Assembly: GCA_009731375.1 (NCBI GenBank)
Contig: BJOX01000298.1
Coordinates: 504,011 to 568,010 of the forward strand
DNA: 64,000 nt
Direction: 5' to 3'
DNA from: Paulinella micropora
Lineage: Eukaryota; Cercozoa; Imbricatea; Euglyphida
Shown here in pieces: positions 38,848 through 50,258 of this stretch; position 1 is the stretch's first letter, and each line of letters opens with the position of its first letter. Both the position numbers and the translations under genes were made by a program. The notes under the pieces were generated by a model. That model made no database searches. It had not been told where the DNA came from and saw only the letters and a list, made by a program, of their open reading frames with translations.

Positions 38848-41800
38848 ATGGGTAGTCAATATAAATCACTCTTAGGATTACAGGAAATTGCTGTAGACTC
38901 GCTCGACATAGCCAACCTTGACTTAACGAACACAAATATTATCGGCTTAAACACTGATAGAGTGCCAGAAGACGCCGACCCGGTAAATCTTTATTATACG
39001 AATGCGCGATTTGACACACGACTGGCTACCAAAAGCACGGCCGATATCGCAGAAGGAAGCTGTTTATACTATACTGAACAACTGGTTTCAAATAACGCTG
39101 ATGTCTATGCCTCAACTCAACACAGGAGCAACACATCCAATCCTCATCAAACCAGTCTATATAATTTGATAGATACAAATTTAGTCGCACAAGCAAGCGG
39201 ACAATACTTAACTTACAACGATGTAGAAGGCAAATGGAAAAATACCGCCCTCGGTTCAATTGACACACTCTCTGATGTAGTCATAACAGCACCAATAGCC
39301 ACTAATAGTTATCTAACATATAATTCAATAAACTGGGTAAATAAAACTTTCCGATAAATGTTGATGAATTTGGCAACATTAGTATGGGAAGGAAGAATAT
39401 AACAGGAGTTAATTTACTAAATACCAAAGATGTTGATGAATGGATATTTGAGCATAATGATAATAATGATAAAGTATCAGCAGCTGGAAGTATAGATAGC
39501 CACAGCGATGTGTTAATTACAGGCACACCAGCAGATAACCAATTACTCATTTATTCAACTGGACAATGGCGAAATGTTGCTTCTCCCTTTCTTAGATTAG
39601 ACGGCACTGCGAATATGACAGGAGCACTAAATATGAATAGTCAAAATATAACAAATGTAGGGCAACTAAATGGCAGGGCTATAACGACTTGGTTATCAGA
39701 GCACGACACGAACACAGCGAAAGTATCAGCAAGTGGAAGTATTGATACACACAGCGACGTATTAATAACAGGCACGCCCGCAGATAACCAACTGCTTATT
39801 TATAGCACAGGACAATGGAGGAACACGACTTCGCCTTTTCTGCGACTTGATGGCACCACGAGTATGACGGCAGGATTAAATATGGGAGGATTTGCGATTA
39901 CAAATGTGGGTAATGTTGATGGTATTGATATTTCCGCCCTTGATACTTCCGTGGTTAAACTAACAGGAGACCAAACCATAGCAGGAAATAAAAAATTCAC
40001 ATCAACTATTGAAATAAGTGTGTCTTCAAATCCTGCTTCTTTTAATGGTATCGGCATATCCTTTGACACAAACATAGGAGTGATCGCAGCACAGAAAACA
40101 GCAACAGCGACTTGGTATCCGATACAAATAACTGGCTCGTATGTAGAGTTATATTCAGGCGATACTTTAATTATGACCGCATCTGGCACAACACTCAATT
40201 TAAACAGCAAAAAAATAACAAACTTAGCCACACCAACAACAGCAACAGACGGGGCTAACAAAAGCTATGTAGATGACAATTTCGTAAACCTAACAACGAA
40301 CCAAACCATAGCAGGAGTTAAGACATTTAGCAGTGAAATTAAAGCGAACTCGGGAGTATCAACGACAACACTTTCCGCGAGTGGAAGAGTATCAAACTTA
40401 ACCGCAGGAGCCACTTGTTCATTAAGCATACAGGGAGGAAACGATGGAACTAGTAATTACGGGCTATGGTTGTAGAATTATCTTGATTATAATTATTCTT
40501 TGTATATTGCATCTTCTGGCGCTAGTAAAGCTTTTGGAAATGGAACCGCTTGCGCTGGCAACGACTTTACTGGTCGTGCTATTAGAATGAGAATTTATCC
40601 AGATGCTACTCAGGGATTTATATAGAAAACATCAAGCGAGGTCTTATTAATGTCATTAAATGGACTTAATGGAACTTTATACACGAGAGGTAATATAAGC
40701 ATAAACTAGCAACACAATCTTATGTAGATACAAAAGATGGGCAAAATGTGAAACTAACTGGCGACCAAACAATAACAGGAATAAAAACATTTAATGGAAC
40801 GAGAAATGAGTTCAGAGGTTTGACTATATTGAATCAAGCTGATTTTAATAATCAAGATATCATTAACGGCGGAAATATTACATATAATGGGGCACGTATA
40901 TTAAACCAAAACGGAGCAGATATATTCTTTTCTCAGACAACAGGAGATTGGCAGTCTTTCTTATATACTCTAAACACCGATTCAAGTGGAACCGCAGACC
41001 AAAGAGGTTATGTATTTACGAATGTCGCATACGATGTAGCAAAAGGAGCAGGACTTTATATTTCAAAACTTACAGATGCTAAATTTCTTTCATCTGATAT
41101 CGTCCGTTTTAATAATGCTGGTGGTATGAAGTTTTATGGTGCCCTAGATATGAATTCAAATAATGTAACAAATGGCGGAACAATAACAGGAACAACAATT
41201 ACTTCAACTGCGGGCATATCAACAACAACAATAACGGCAAGCGACAAAATAACGACCGCGTCAACTAAGCCAATAATCATAGGCAACACAACGAAAGGAG
41301 TTGGAGCAACAGGTGGTTTAGAATTATATGGAACTTCAGGTAATATTGGAGGAGCACACTTACAGGCGATAACAACACAAGATGCTTATCCAACATTCCA
41401 ATTATTAAACTGGACACACGACAATATTACTTTAAGCTTTGATTCTTATTATGATGGTGCGAACTGGAAATCAAGTTCTTCTGGTTCAAACTTTACAATA
41501 GCTAAAGGCGGCAATAAACTTGTTTTTAATTATAAATCGGGAATAACCGCGGGGAGCAATATAACATGGTCAGAAGCAATGAACATAAGCACAGCAGGAT
41601 TATTAACAGCAAATGCGGGAATTCCATATTCTGGGGTGCTAACGACCACAACTAATAATGGAGCAAAAATAGGAATTCAAGGACAAACAGACGGGACGAA
41701 TGCGAGAGGAATATTTGTATGGGATAGTGCTGATCCAAACTGGGGGATTTATATGTCTCAGTCTGGAGCAAATAAAGCATTAAATGGAGGAACAGCACCA

Positions 41801-42370
41801 GCAGGAGGAGTAGGCGGAGGATTAACTTCTTATGCTTTTAGATTTAGAGTGAATAATTCTTCAACGAGTGGGTTCATATGGGAGAATAGTTCAAATACTG
41901 CTTTAATGTCTTTGAAAGCAAGCGACGGGCAATTATGGGTATTGTCTAATCCAATTCAATATTCAGACAGGAGAACAAAAGAAGATATAAAGGAATGCTT
42001 AGGCTTAGATTTTATTAATAAGTTAAATCCAGTCTGCTATCGTATGATTGATGACAACAAGAAACAAAGAACGGGTTTAATAGCACAGGAATTAGAAGAA
42101 ATACTAACAGAAATAGATATGCTAGATTTTGGCGCTTTTATAAAAGAAACAATTATGGTTCCTTTTTCAAAGCAAAGAAAAGAATGCGAATTGAAAGGTG
42201 TGAGTGTTAATCCAGAAGATGTTAAATGTGTTGATAGTGGCGATGTCGGTTATGGTATAGGTTATTCCGAGTTTATCGCCCCGTTAATTAAGGCCGTTCA
42301 ACAATTATCAGAAAAGGTAGTTAATTTAGAAAAAGAAAATAATAATCTAACTAATGATATGGCCGATTAA
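38848..42370 (+). pseudogene. Tail-fibre-like gene with fused S74 domain, broken
   Basis: N-terminus YKSLLGLQEIAVDSLDIANL matches element 1. A frameshift near 39350, TAG at 40473-40475, TAG near 40624 and further shifts up to 40747 divide it into three open pieces (38848-39357, 39384-40475, 40748-42370). Shaft repeats KLTGDQTIAG and ITNVGNVDGID are present. The C-terminus carries a full S74 entry YSDRRTKEDIKECLGLDFIN and RTGLIAQELEEI, unlike the free-standing version in element 1. Both stop codons seem to replace aromatic or hydrophobic positions by single substitutions. Confidence 0.8.
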
Positions 42371-42401
42371 AAAAACCAACTAGCAGAAATCCGTAATAAC
42401 A

Positions 42402-42743
42402 ATGCCCCCTAGATTACATCCGCCACCTCCAATCATAGAAGTAGATGGCGAACTGACACCCGAGTTGAAGAATCGCGTGCTAGATGTCCAAATTAAGCAG
42501 CAAGAAAAGAAATTAGACCATGAATACGAAGACAACTGGGACTGTTGTATGACTAAGCAAAAAACTGACAGCCGTCTTATTAAATACTTATTTCAAATGG
42601 GCATCATTATAGCGATTATAACCCTTTGTATCGTGAGGCTATCTGAAAAGAACTTACCTTGTGAGGTTGCTAACACTTATGTGGGCATTTTAACACTACT
42701 TATCGGCATCTGCCTTCCATCACCTTCTAGTTCAAAGAAATGA
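42402..42743 (+). CDS. Small membrane protein with two hydrophobic segments
   Basis: 113 residues, intact orthologue of 26842-27192. GELTPELKNRVLDVQ, then LFQMGIIIAIITLCIVRL and TYVGILTLLIGICLP. The hydrophobic part is almost unchanged between the two elements, which suggests strong constraint. It follows the fibre gene closely. Confidence 0.65.
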   Translation: MPPRLHPPPPIIEVDGELTPELKNRVLDVQIKQQEKKLDHEYEDNWDCCMTKQKTDSRLIKYLFQMGIIIAIITLCIVRLSEKNLPCEVANTYVGILTLLIGICLPSPSSSKK

Positions 42744-42914
42744 GCGTTCAAACGAATAGATTTAATACCAAGAGCTATCACCCGCACAGATTATCGGAAT
42801 AGCATCATCAAAACTAACACACCAATCACTCATCGGTTTATACACACATCCCTTTTGGATACACCACACACAACTTTCATTTTTTTAATCGCTGTATCTC
42901 GAATATAAGTCGCA
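42740..42914 (-). pseudogene. Decayed secreted Cys-rich gene
   Basis: Minus-strand frame with CVWCIQKG, YKPMSDWCVSFDDAIP and SSWY, matching the intact gene at 26599-26853. It has internal TAA codons and no start or signal peptide left. Same position and orientation relative to its neighbours as in element 1. Confidence 0.6.
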
Positions 42915-42951
42915 GGCGGACCTAGCAGAAATATTAATTAATAAAAAGTTT

Positions 42952-43347
42952 ATGAGTAGTAATATAGAGAGCATCACGATGGACTGTAAATACCAAAAGA
43001 TTATTTTTCTAAGTAATGATTTTGCTGGCGGGGTTAATGGTAGCAAGACATTCGACAAAAACATTCAAATGAGCTTTACCCCAACAAGAATGAATGTTAA
43101 GTTTATCCACTATATGAATGATACGTCGGAGACGAAAACAAAAATACTTTATATGGACCGCATCGGTATTATCGGCACATTCGCAGACAGCACCACGGCA
43201 AACATTTCGAATCTCGGCTACAACTTAGGAGTAGTAGGTTGGTCTGACGGGGTTTACATATTTAAAGTGCTTAAAACGGACAGCGGTAATATCGAGACTG
43301 ACCAGCTAGCTGGAAGAATTGTTATTTGTTTAGAATTTCTAGCTTAA
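42952..43347 (+). CDS. Conserved PLV protein, 131 residues
   Basis: Orthologue of 26173-26535 (KYQKIIFLSNDFAGG, NLGYNLGVVGWSDG, GRIVICLEFLA). The first ATG adds nine residues relative to a second ATG at codon 10, which aligns with the element 1 start. Intact. It precedes the ATPase as in element 1. Confidence 0.6.
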   Translation: MSSNIESITMDCKYQKIIFLSNDFAGGVNGSKTFDKNIQMSFTPTRMNVKFIHYMNDTSETKTKILYMDRIGIIGTFADSTTANISNLGYNLGVVGWSDGVYIFKVLKTDSGNIETDQLAGRIVICLEFLA

Positions 43348-43420
43348 ACCCTGCAGGTAAAATAAAAAATATATTTTAGAATATATAAAAATCTGGAGGT
43401 GCGGAGGCGGAGTCTCTGCG

Positions 43421-44240
43421 ATGGAAAAAATTAACGATATACGAGTTAGACCAGTCAAGCAAAACGGAGATGGAGACAAGTTGGCAAAAGGATATAAGTT
43501 ATTTGATGAGCCGTTCGCTAATATTTTTCTTCTCGCTCGCAAGAAGAGCGGCAAGACGACCGCACTGTTCGAAATCTTGAAACGAACGACCGACAAAAAG
43601 ACCCGCATTGTTATTATTGCCAGCACAATACACAAGGACCACATTTACAAAGAAATGGTGAAGCACTTCAAGAAGAAGGGAAACCCAATCGCGATATACA
43701 CATATTTGAAAACGGAAGGCTACAGTGTGATTGATTACGAGTTAGACAAGCTCAACAAGCCGGACGAAGAGCAAGAAGGAGAGATTGTACAGGACCACCA
43801 AGAGGAACCGAAGCCGAAGTTTATTTATTTTGGAAAAGAGGAAGAAGAAAAAGGACGGTAAAGAAGAACCGAGGCCGAGCAAATACATTACACCAGAAGT
43901 CGTGTTCGTGTTAGATGACCTCGGCTCAGGTTTAAGGGATAAGTCCGTGAGCGACCTGTTGAAAAAAAATAGACACTACAAGTCAAAAGTGATTATGAGC
44001 TCGCAGTATCTTAACGACTTACGGCCTGAGGCGATTAAACAGCTGGACTACCTTCTTATTTTTCCTGGTCAGTCTCAGGATAAAATTGAACTCGTGTATA
44101 AACATTTGGACCTCGGTTATGATTTAGACTACTTCATTGAAAAATATCACGAGGCGACGAAAGAACGATTTAACTTTTTGTATGTGGATGCGGTTTCTGA
44201 TGAACTGAGGCAAAATTTTAACTATCGCTTGCGGGACTAA
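43421..44240 (+). pseudogene. Packaging ATPase with one frameshift
   Basis: Walker A ARKKSGKTT and Walker B VVFVLDD lie in different frames. The first frame (43421-43861) ends after YFGKEEEEKGR; the second (entering near 43850) continues KKDGKEEPRPSKYI to DELRQNFNYRLRD. The shift falls in a GAAGAAGAAAAAGG run, so a simple indel (real or sequencing) explains it. The C-terminus shows what the truncated element 1 copy has lost. Confidence 0.8.
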
Positions 44241-44290
44241 TTTCAAAATATTAAACTAAACTTTCTATTATTTTTTTACATTAATATACA

Positions 44291-45946
44291 ATGGTAGTGA
44301 AACCAAAAAAGAAACTTAAGCAACGACCGCCGAGGATATACAGAACGAAGGATGGTCGGCCATATATCAAAGTAAAAGGCAAACGAGCATATCTAAACTT
44401 TGGAAAGAAGACGAATGACTTATCAACGCTTCAAATTGTTAAGCTATTTATGAAATATTTAGGCAGGCCGAAGAGGGCTAAGACAAAGAAGGAGGACTTA
44501 CGAAAGGTTCAAAGCCTGTCGGAGATTGAACAGAACACAAGAACCGCAATTCAATACCACTTAGACAAACTTAAACAAGAAAAGTATGAAGGTATTGAGG
44601 CTATCGATAAAAAGGAAAAGTCAGCACGAGAAGAAGCAGAAGCGGAGAAGAAAAGGCAGGAAAGAAAAGACAAAGCCGATGCTAAGGAAAGAAAAGATGT
44701 GTTGGACAGGGAACATAAAAGAGAACTGGCGGAGGCTAAGGAAAGACAGGAAGAAAAGAACCGTGAACTCAGGAAAGAGCAACGACTTATTAAGGAATTA
44801 CTAACAGAACGGAGAACTAAGCAAGGACTACTAACAGCACCTGTCGAAGAAAAAACGCCAAAAAAACACACTCCAAAATCATCTCCAAGCGGAATAACTG
44901 ATATAACTGATGAAGTAAACAAGCAAGCAAAAGATTTGGAAGACGAAAAGAGAAAAAGAATCATTGACGCTATGTTTACAGAGGGTATGAGATTACAACG
45001 AAAAAATACTGGAAAACCTAAACATAACGCCATAGTATCCAGTCTCATAAAAGCAGGTATTGATATTAAAATTGTAAAACCAAAAGGCAAAAAGAAAAAT
45101 TATTCAGAGACATTGAAACAATGGTTGTACACTCAAAAATTTACAGAAAAAATAACTTCTCCTGAGGATGGATGGGACACACTAGATAAACTTCTAAAAG
45201 AAAAGAAAACACCACAGACAAAACAACCACCAACCACACCGCTACCCCAGACACTACCCCCCGATGAGCAGACCCCTAATTCACCNNNNNNNNNNAATAT
45301 TTGAGTTGACACAGGGACAAGCACCACCCCCAGAAGTGAAACAACAAGCACCCCCAGATGAAGTATCCGCACAAGATACACAACCTACAACAGACACACA
45401 ATCACCGACTTTAGAAGATGACACTCAGCAAGATGGAACAGCAGGGGCAGGCTCCGTAGGGAGAGGCTTAATGACGCACGAAATAAATGAGATTATGAAA
45501 AAACATAAGTGGTTTCTCGGCACAGTTCCCAGCGACCAGCTCAACACTTTGAACCCAGGAAGCAGAAAGCGATACGGCTTCATAATGAACTTAGACCGCC
45601 ATAATCAAGGAGGCTCGCACTGGATAGCAGTTTGGATTTCTTTGAATGGAGACAGGGCTGTTGAAGTTTATGACCCGCTAGCCGAATATGTGCCGACTGA
45701 ACTTTTCCAGCAACAAATGAAACAGCTGTTAGATAAAAGCCTGATAGTTATTTATTAATGAAGGTCAATCAAGTTAAACAACAAAGTGATACGAGTGATA
45801 CATGCGGATGGCACTCAATGCGTTTTCTTTTAGAGCGGGCGAAAGGAACACGTTTTAAATTCGCCAGCGGATGGACTGATTTGAAAGAGAAGGAGGCGGA
45901 AAAGTTAAAAGCCCAGAACGGCTACGGTTGTGATACTTTTATTTGA
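44291..45946 (+). pseudogene. Ulp1/adenain-type cysteine protease, gap and frameshift
   Basis: Basic N-terminus (KQRPPRIYRTKDGRPYIKVK), long coiled-coil, then an N gap (45286-45295), proline-rich linker, and the protease: GSHWIAVW (His) and VEVYDPLAEY (Asp) in one frame, SDTSDTCGWHSMRF (Cys) in another after a shift near 45740. It is shorter than the element 1 protein and lacks both YLQxVGD inserts. The catalytic Cys is cut off from His/Asp by the shift. Confidence 0.8.
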
Positions 45947-45989
45947 AGTAATTAAAAAATAAAAAATATATTTCTAATATATAGTTTTG

Positions 45990-46805
45990 ATGGAGTATAA
46001 GGGCGGACGAAGTAGTGGTATCTATTACATAAACAGTAAAAATAGGATAAACGGCACAGACAGTGATTTCACTCACTCCATTGATATGAAGGGGTTAGAC
46101 AATCCGACACATTGTAAAATTTTACATATCTATGTGCCGAAATCATATTACTCTGTGGCAAGTCCTTACAACACTTTTAGTCTGAGTGAGAATGGCAACG
46201 AGACACTCATTACGATACCAGAGGGCAACTATACGATGAACAAGTTAAGAAATAAGCTGGCCGAGGTGCTAACCGCAGACAGGCCCAACAACTACACATA
46301 CACAATAACAAGCAACAACACAAACACTGACCCAGAAGACTGTAAGTTATTGTTTACAGTTGCTAACAATCCCAATAACATTCAACCGCGGTTTGTATTT
46401 GATGACGAAACTCACATCCACGAAGTAATGGGGTTTGAGCGGTCTTCTACTTATTTCTTTGTCAATAATAACCTAAGGTCGTCAAATGTCATAATCTTGA
46501 CGGGTGAAAAAACATTGTATTTACAGTCGGACCTCATTGGCGAAGGCGATAACCATGTGCTCCAAGAAATATACACAGCGAATGAAATCCCGTTCGGCTC
46601 TGTTATCTACGATGGAAGCGGGTCGGAGTATGGCAAACAGCTATCTACTAATTCAAACAATGTATTGAGGTTTTACTTAACCGACGAAAACGACCAACCA
46701 ATAAACCTAAACGGGCTTGGTATTGTAATGACGCTATTAATTTATCGCGAGACGAATTATTTTAATTTATTTAATTCGTTTTTTAATTTGTTGAAAAACC
46801 GTTAA
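45990..46805 (+). CDS. Penton-like minor capsid protein
   Basis: 271 residues from the ATG at 45990, intact. IYYINSKNRINGTDSDFTH, HIYVPKSYYSVASPYNTF and IPEGNYTMNKLRNKLAEVL are typical of the PLV/Polinton vertex (single jelly roll) protein. Complete, unlike the element 1 copy, which lacks about 330 bp of the C-terminal half. Located between protease and MCP, as in element 1. A TATATAG box precedes the start by a few bases. Confidence 0.75.
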   Translation: MEYKGGRSSGIYYINSKNRINGTDSDFTHSIDMKGLDNPTHCKILHIYVPKSYYSVASPYNTFSLSENGNETLITIPEGNYTMNKLRNKLAEVLTADRPNNYTYTITSNNTNTDPEDCKLLFTVANNPNNIQPRFVFDDETHIHEVMGFERSSTYFFVNNNLRSSNVIILTGEKTLYLQSDLIGEGDNHVLQEIYTANEIPFGSVIYDGSGSEYGKQLSTNSNNVLRFYLTDENDQPINLNGLGIVMTLLIYRETNYFNLFNSFFNLLKNR

Positions 46806-46888
46806 TTAAACAATTATAATTATTTATTTTTTCTCATATTACAATATAGTGCCGTTAATTTACAAACTACAAACTTAAAAAAGAAAAA

Positions 46889-48463
46889 ATGCCGTCTCAT
46901 GTTGGATACGGACAAGAGTTAGACCACCAACCAAAAGAACTGCTGAAGGGAAAATACGAATTAAACAAACTTACAAGTCGTGAAGGCTCTGCGAATATTA
47001 CTTTCACCACTGCGGGAGGTAATGAAAGCACCTTTGAAATTCCTACTCGCCCACTGAACCTTGCTCGTAGTGTGTTGCGATTTACTTACACACCACGAAA
47101 CCCAGGACAGAACAATGCTAATCGTATCTTTATGGATTGTCTGAGTATGATTAGAAGTATTGAATTGCGAAGCCAAAGCGGGCAGTATTTGTGTAATCTT
47201 CAACACGTGGGAAATTATACCAAGATGGTTTGGAAACCCGAAATCAGTTATGATAAGTATATGTCTTTGGAGAACCACGGGGCTACTGCCAATACTAGTG
47301 GGGCATTGCTTCAGAAGTGTAATGTGCTTAATGATGCTACTTTGAATATTGCTTCAAGATATTATCCGGCTGCAAGTAATGCTGCCGCTGTCGCTCCTGG
47401 GGCTGCTACATTCGGAACTCTACGGATTCAAGATACTAATGGCGGCGATAGGAAGGATGAGATAATCGCCGCTATCAATGCCGTCGGTAATAGTGTTAAG
47501 ACTTTGGTAAATCTCCCGTCCATGAGCGCCCGTCGTCATGATGACCTTTTGAATAGTTATAACGGAGTAGGAGGCTCGTTTGTTAATGTTGCTTATGAGG
47601 AGTCTAAGTATTTTGAAGTCGGAGCAATTCAGGTGCCCGCAGATGCTGTCAATACCGCAGATAGCACTCCAGTTATCAATGTTAAATTACCTTTGGGAAT
47701 GATTTTTGGAACTATTTTTGAAATTGATAAAACACTTGGTTTTAATGAAATTATGGATATGCGGATTGTTTGGGAAGGAACTAGCAGGACTATGTTTACT
47801 GGAACCAGTGCCACTAACATTGCTGAAGGTGCTGCAATTGGTGCTACTGGTGCTGTTGTTTCAAATTTGAACTTGTTTCTCGCGGTTGAAACAGACCCAA
47901 ATGTCATCCTTGGAGTTCAAAGCAAAATCGCTGGTGAAGGCTTTAGGTTTACTATTGAATATCCTATCTCGTGGAAGCACAACCTTGGAAGTGGTAATCA
48001 GAACTTTGTAGTAAAAATGAATAGGGCACAGGGTGAAAGAATTCGTCGTATCTATACATCCGCTTTTCATAATTCAGAAAGCTCTAAAACTTCTTTTGAT
48101 AACGACCATAGAAACGACACTAAAATTAGAACTTATTATACTACTATTGATGGTAGCAGATGCAGCAATTTGACATTGATACTTCCGATAATGAAGACTA
48201 TATGATTTTGAAGGATAAGTTGAAGGGAAGTCCTAAACACCGATATCTATAAGTACAACTGGTTTCATGTTGATTACTGGGGTAACAACCGCCCACTTCA
48301 CGAGAAGAATGTTGAAGGTTATGAAAAGTCAGGTCTGAGCCTTGACACTGAACGACGATATGAATTCTCTTCAACCACTGCTGGAAACAATCTCAATCAC
48401 TACACTTTTGCCATCCTTCAACAAGATGTAATTATAAAGGGTATCGAAATTATTAAGACTTAA
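46889..48463 (+). pseudogene. Major capsid protein, two frameshifts near the 3' end
   Basis: Open from 46889 to 48205 with the same blocks as element 1 (FEIPTRPLNLARSVLRFTYT, GQYLCNLQHVGNYTK, NLNLFLAVETDPNVILGVQ). The sequence then shifts frame twice (near 48160 and 48230) and ends with YNWFHVDYWGNNRP...IKGIEIIKT at TAA 48461. About 80% of the protein stays open. Sequence divergence from element 1 is substantial, so the two elements are not recent copies of one another. Confidence 0.85.
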
Positions 48464-48534
48464 CCCCCGCCAGTTAGGTAAGAGGAGGTAATTAATTTTT
48501 GAAAGTTAATTTATTTTTTTAAAATAATATAGGA

Positions 48535-49797
48535 ATGACTACTCACCAGCGAAATTTAGTCGCTCAAAATCCAGACGGCGACTTCGTAAATGTCAAAGTC
48601 GGGTATGACGGACACATTGAAACCAACAATATGAAAACCGCCTTTGGCGAAGCCCTAACCAGTTCATTAACACCAGTATTACAGGAAATCTTTCCATATA
48701 CAGTTAATACACGGATATGGACATTAACGGAAACAAAGGCGACCGTTTCATTTGATAGGAATATGGCTAAATTAGAAACAGAAGGACAGGCTAATGCTAG
48801 TGCGATATTGTCGAGCAAAAAAAGAATAAAATACAGAACGGGTATGGGTGTCCTGTGTCGCTTTACTGCCTTATGGGAAACAGATGAAACCAAAGATTAT
48901 CGTTCGTATATCGGAATAGGTGAAAGCGATGCCAACAACGGCTTCTATTTTTGGAAACAGCAGGATGTAGGAATGAGCATTCTTCATTCTATAGCAGGAG
49001 TTGATACATTCATAGGACAAGAAGACTGGGATGACCCATGTGATGGAACAGGAGATATACCTTTCTTAGATTGGACGCAGGGAAATGTATTTCAAATTCA
49101 ATTTCAATATTTGGGCTTTGGTGCTATAAGGTTTTCAATTGAGAACCCAGAGACTGGAGAATTTCAGCTAGTCCATACTATTAAGTACGCGAATGCTCAT
49201 ACGGGAGTTAGTCTGCGGAATACAACTTTACCCTTTTCCACTGGTATATATAATTCTGGTGTGGATGATGGTGTCCAAATTCTAAAAACTGCTAGTGTCG
49301 GTTTGTTTGTTGAAGGCACCAACACTATTAATGCAAGCATATCAAACGAAGCGGAAGGAGAAAAAAAGGCGAGCACTACTGAAAGTCCAATTCTTAGTAA
49401 TAGCATAAAAAATAAAACAACTTTTGATGGTGTTGCGACCAATTATTCAATCGTTTACCCAACTCTCGTGAGCATATCAAACGAAGACAGTAAAGTAAAC
49501 ATAGTGCGAATTGTAAAAACGACTGGAGCACTTACGGGCCAGAACTTCGTTGATATTGATGCCAAAACTTCAATAGTATCAAAGGACAACAGTGCGACCG
49601 CCCTCGGTGGTGCTGCTGTTAGCGATGTTATTGTTAAACTTTATGTTAACGCTACTTCTAGCCAACTTATTGACCTGCGAACTTACGACATACAACTCGC
49701 TCCTGGAGAAAATCTAACATTTTTACAAAAGTCTGTATCGACTGTTAATAATGGAAGCAATGTGAGTGTTATAGTTAATTTCTTAGAATATCACTGA
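48535..49797 (+). CDS. Conserved virion structural protein, 420 residues
   Basis: Intact orthologue of 19293-20534: QRNLVAQNPDGDFVNVKVGY at the start, GNVFQIQFQYLGFGAIRFSI in the middle, LRNTTLPF after it, and a C-terminus ending in VNFLEYH. Start ATG follows AATATAGGA. It keeps its place directly after the MCP. Confidence 0.7.
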   Translation: MTTHQRNLVAQNPDGDFVNVKVGYDGHIETNNMKTAFGEALTSSLTPVLQEIFPYTVNTRIWTLTETKATVSFDRNMAKLETEGQANASAILSSKKRIKYRTGMGVLCRFTALWETDETKDYRSYIGIGESDANNGFYFWKQQDVGMSILHSIAGVDTFIGQEDWDDPCDGTGDIPFLDWTQGNVFQIQFQYLGFGAIRFSIENPETGEFQLVHTIKYANAHTGVSLRNTTLPFSTGIYNSGVDDGVQILKTASVGLFVEGTNTINASISNEAEGEKKASTTESPILSNSIKNKTTFDGVATNYSIVYPTLVSISNEDSKVNIVRIVKTTGALTGQNFVDIDAKTSIVSKDNSATALGGAAVSDVIVKLYVNATSSQLIDLRTYDIQLAPGENLTFLQKSVSTVNNGSNVSVIVNFLEYH

Positions 49798-49895
49798 ACC
49801 TTTTGAAAAAGCTTCATACGTTTTTGCAAACGTAGCTTTGCAACCAAAACAAAAAAATAAAATAAATAAGTTTTTGAGAAATCTCCACAAAGCTC
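49798..49895. terminator. Convergent 3'-end region with TTGCAA-type hairpin
   Basis: CATACGTTTTTGCAAACGTAG followed by CTTTGCAA (49817-49842) is close to the reverse complement of 37187-37213. Both lie between convergent stops. Confidence 0.45.
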
Positions 49896-50183
49896 CTACA
49901 ATTGAAGCTGTTTGACTATTTCTTTTTTTAGCTCAGGATAGTTGTCTAGAAATGGTTGCTTCGCCATCCATCTTAAGTATTGGGTATCAAATACAACCAC
50001 ATCTGCGACTGTCTTTCCCTTATACTTCCCCATAGGTATCTTTCCTTGTTCTTGAAGTTTCTTGTTTTCTGATTTGTATTCATTAATGTGTCCGTTAATT
50101 ACTTGCTTAATTTCTTGTAAAGTAAATGTTCTGTCATTGTTGTTGACAGATAACTGTTCAAATTTTTCACAAAGCTTTTGCAT
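49896..50183 (-). CDS. ExoX C-terminal-like small protein
   Basis: 95 residues, intact. KLCEKFEQLSVNNNDRTFTL then MGKYKGKTVADVVVFDTQYL and AKQPFL. Orthologue of the gap-containing gene at 18375-18664. Same domain family (ExoX C-terminal-like/DUF3820). Function beyond nucleic-acid contact unknown. Confidence 0.65.
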   Translation of the reverse strand: MQKLCEKFEQLSVNNNDRTFTLQEIKQVINGHINEYKSENKKLQEQGKIPMGKYKGKTVADVVVFDTQYLRWMAKQPFLDNYPELKKEIVKQLQL

Positions 50184-50258
50184 CGGTGCGTGTAGAGTAG
50201 TGAGTATATAGTAGGGAGTATAAAAAAATAAAAAATTAAATAATTCATAATATACAAA

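Noticed and set aside
35997-42370. Reassignment of TAG or TGA as sense codons in the elements
   Set aside because: TAA, TAG and TGA all occur as single interruptions at sites with different residues in the homologue, together with frameshifts; ordinary decay explains this better.
43785-43870. Programmed frameshift in the element 2 ATPase
   Set aside because: The shift is in a GAA/A run, the element 1 copy reads through in one frame, and many neighbouring genes have random shifts.
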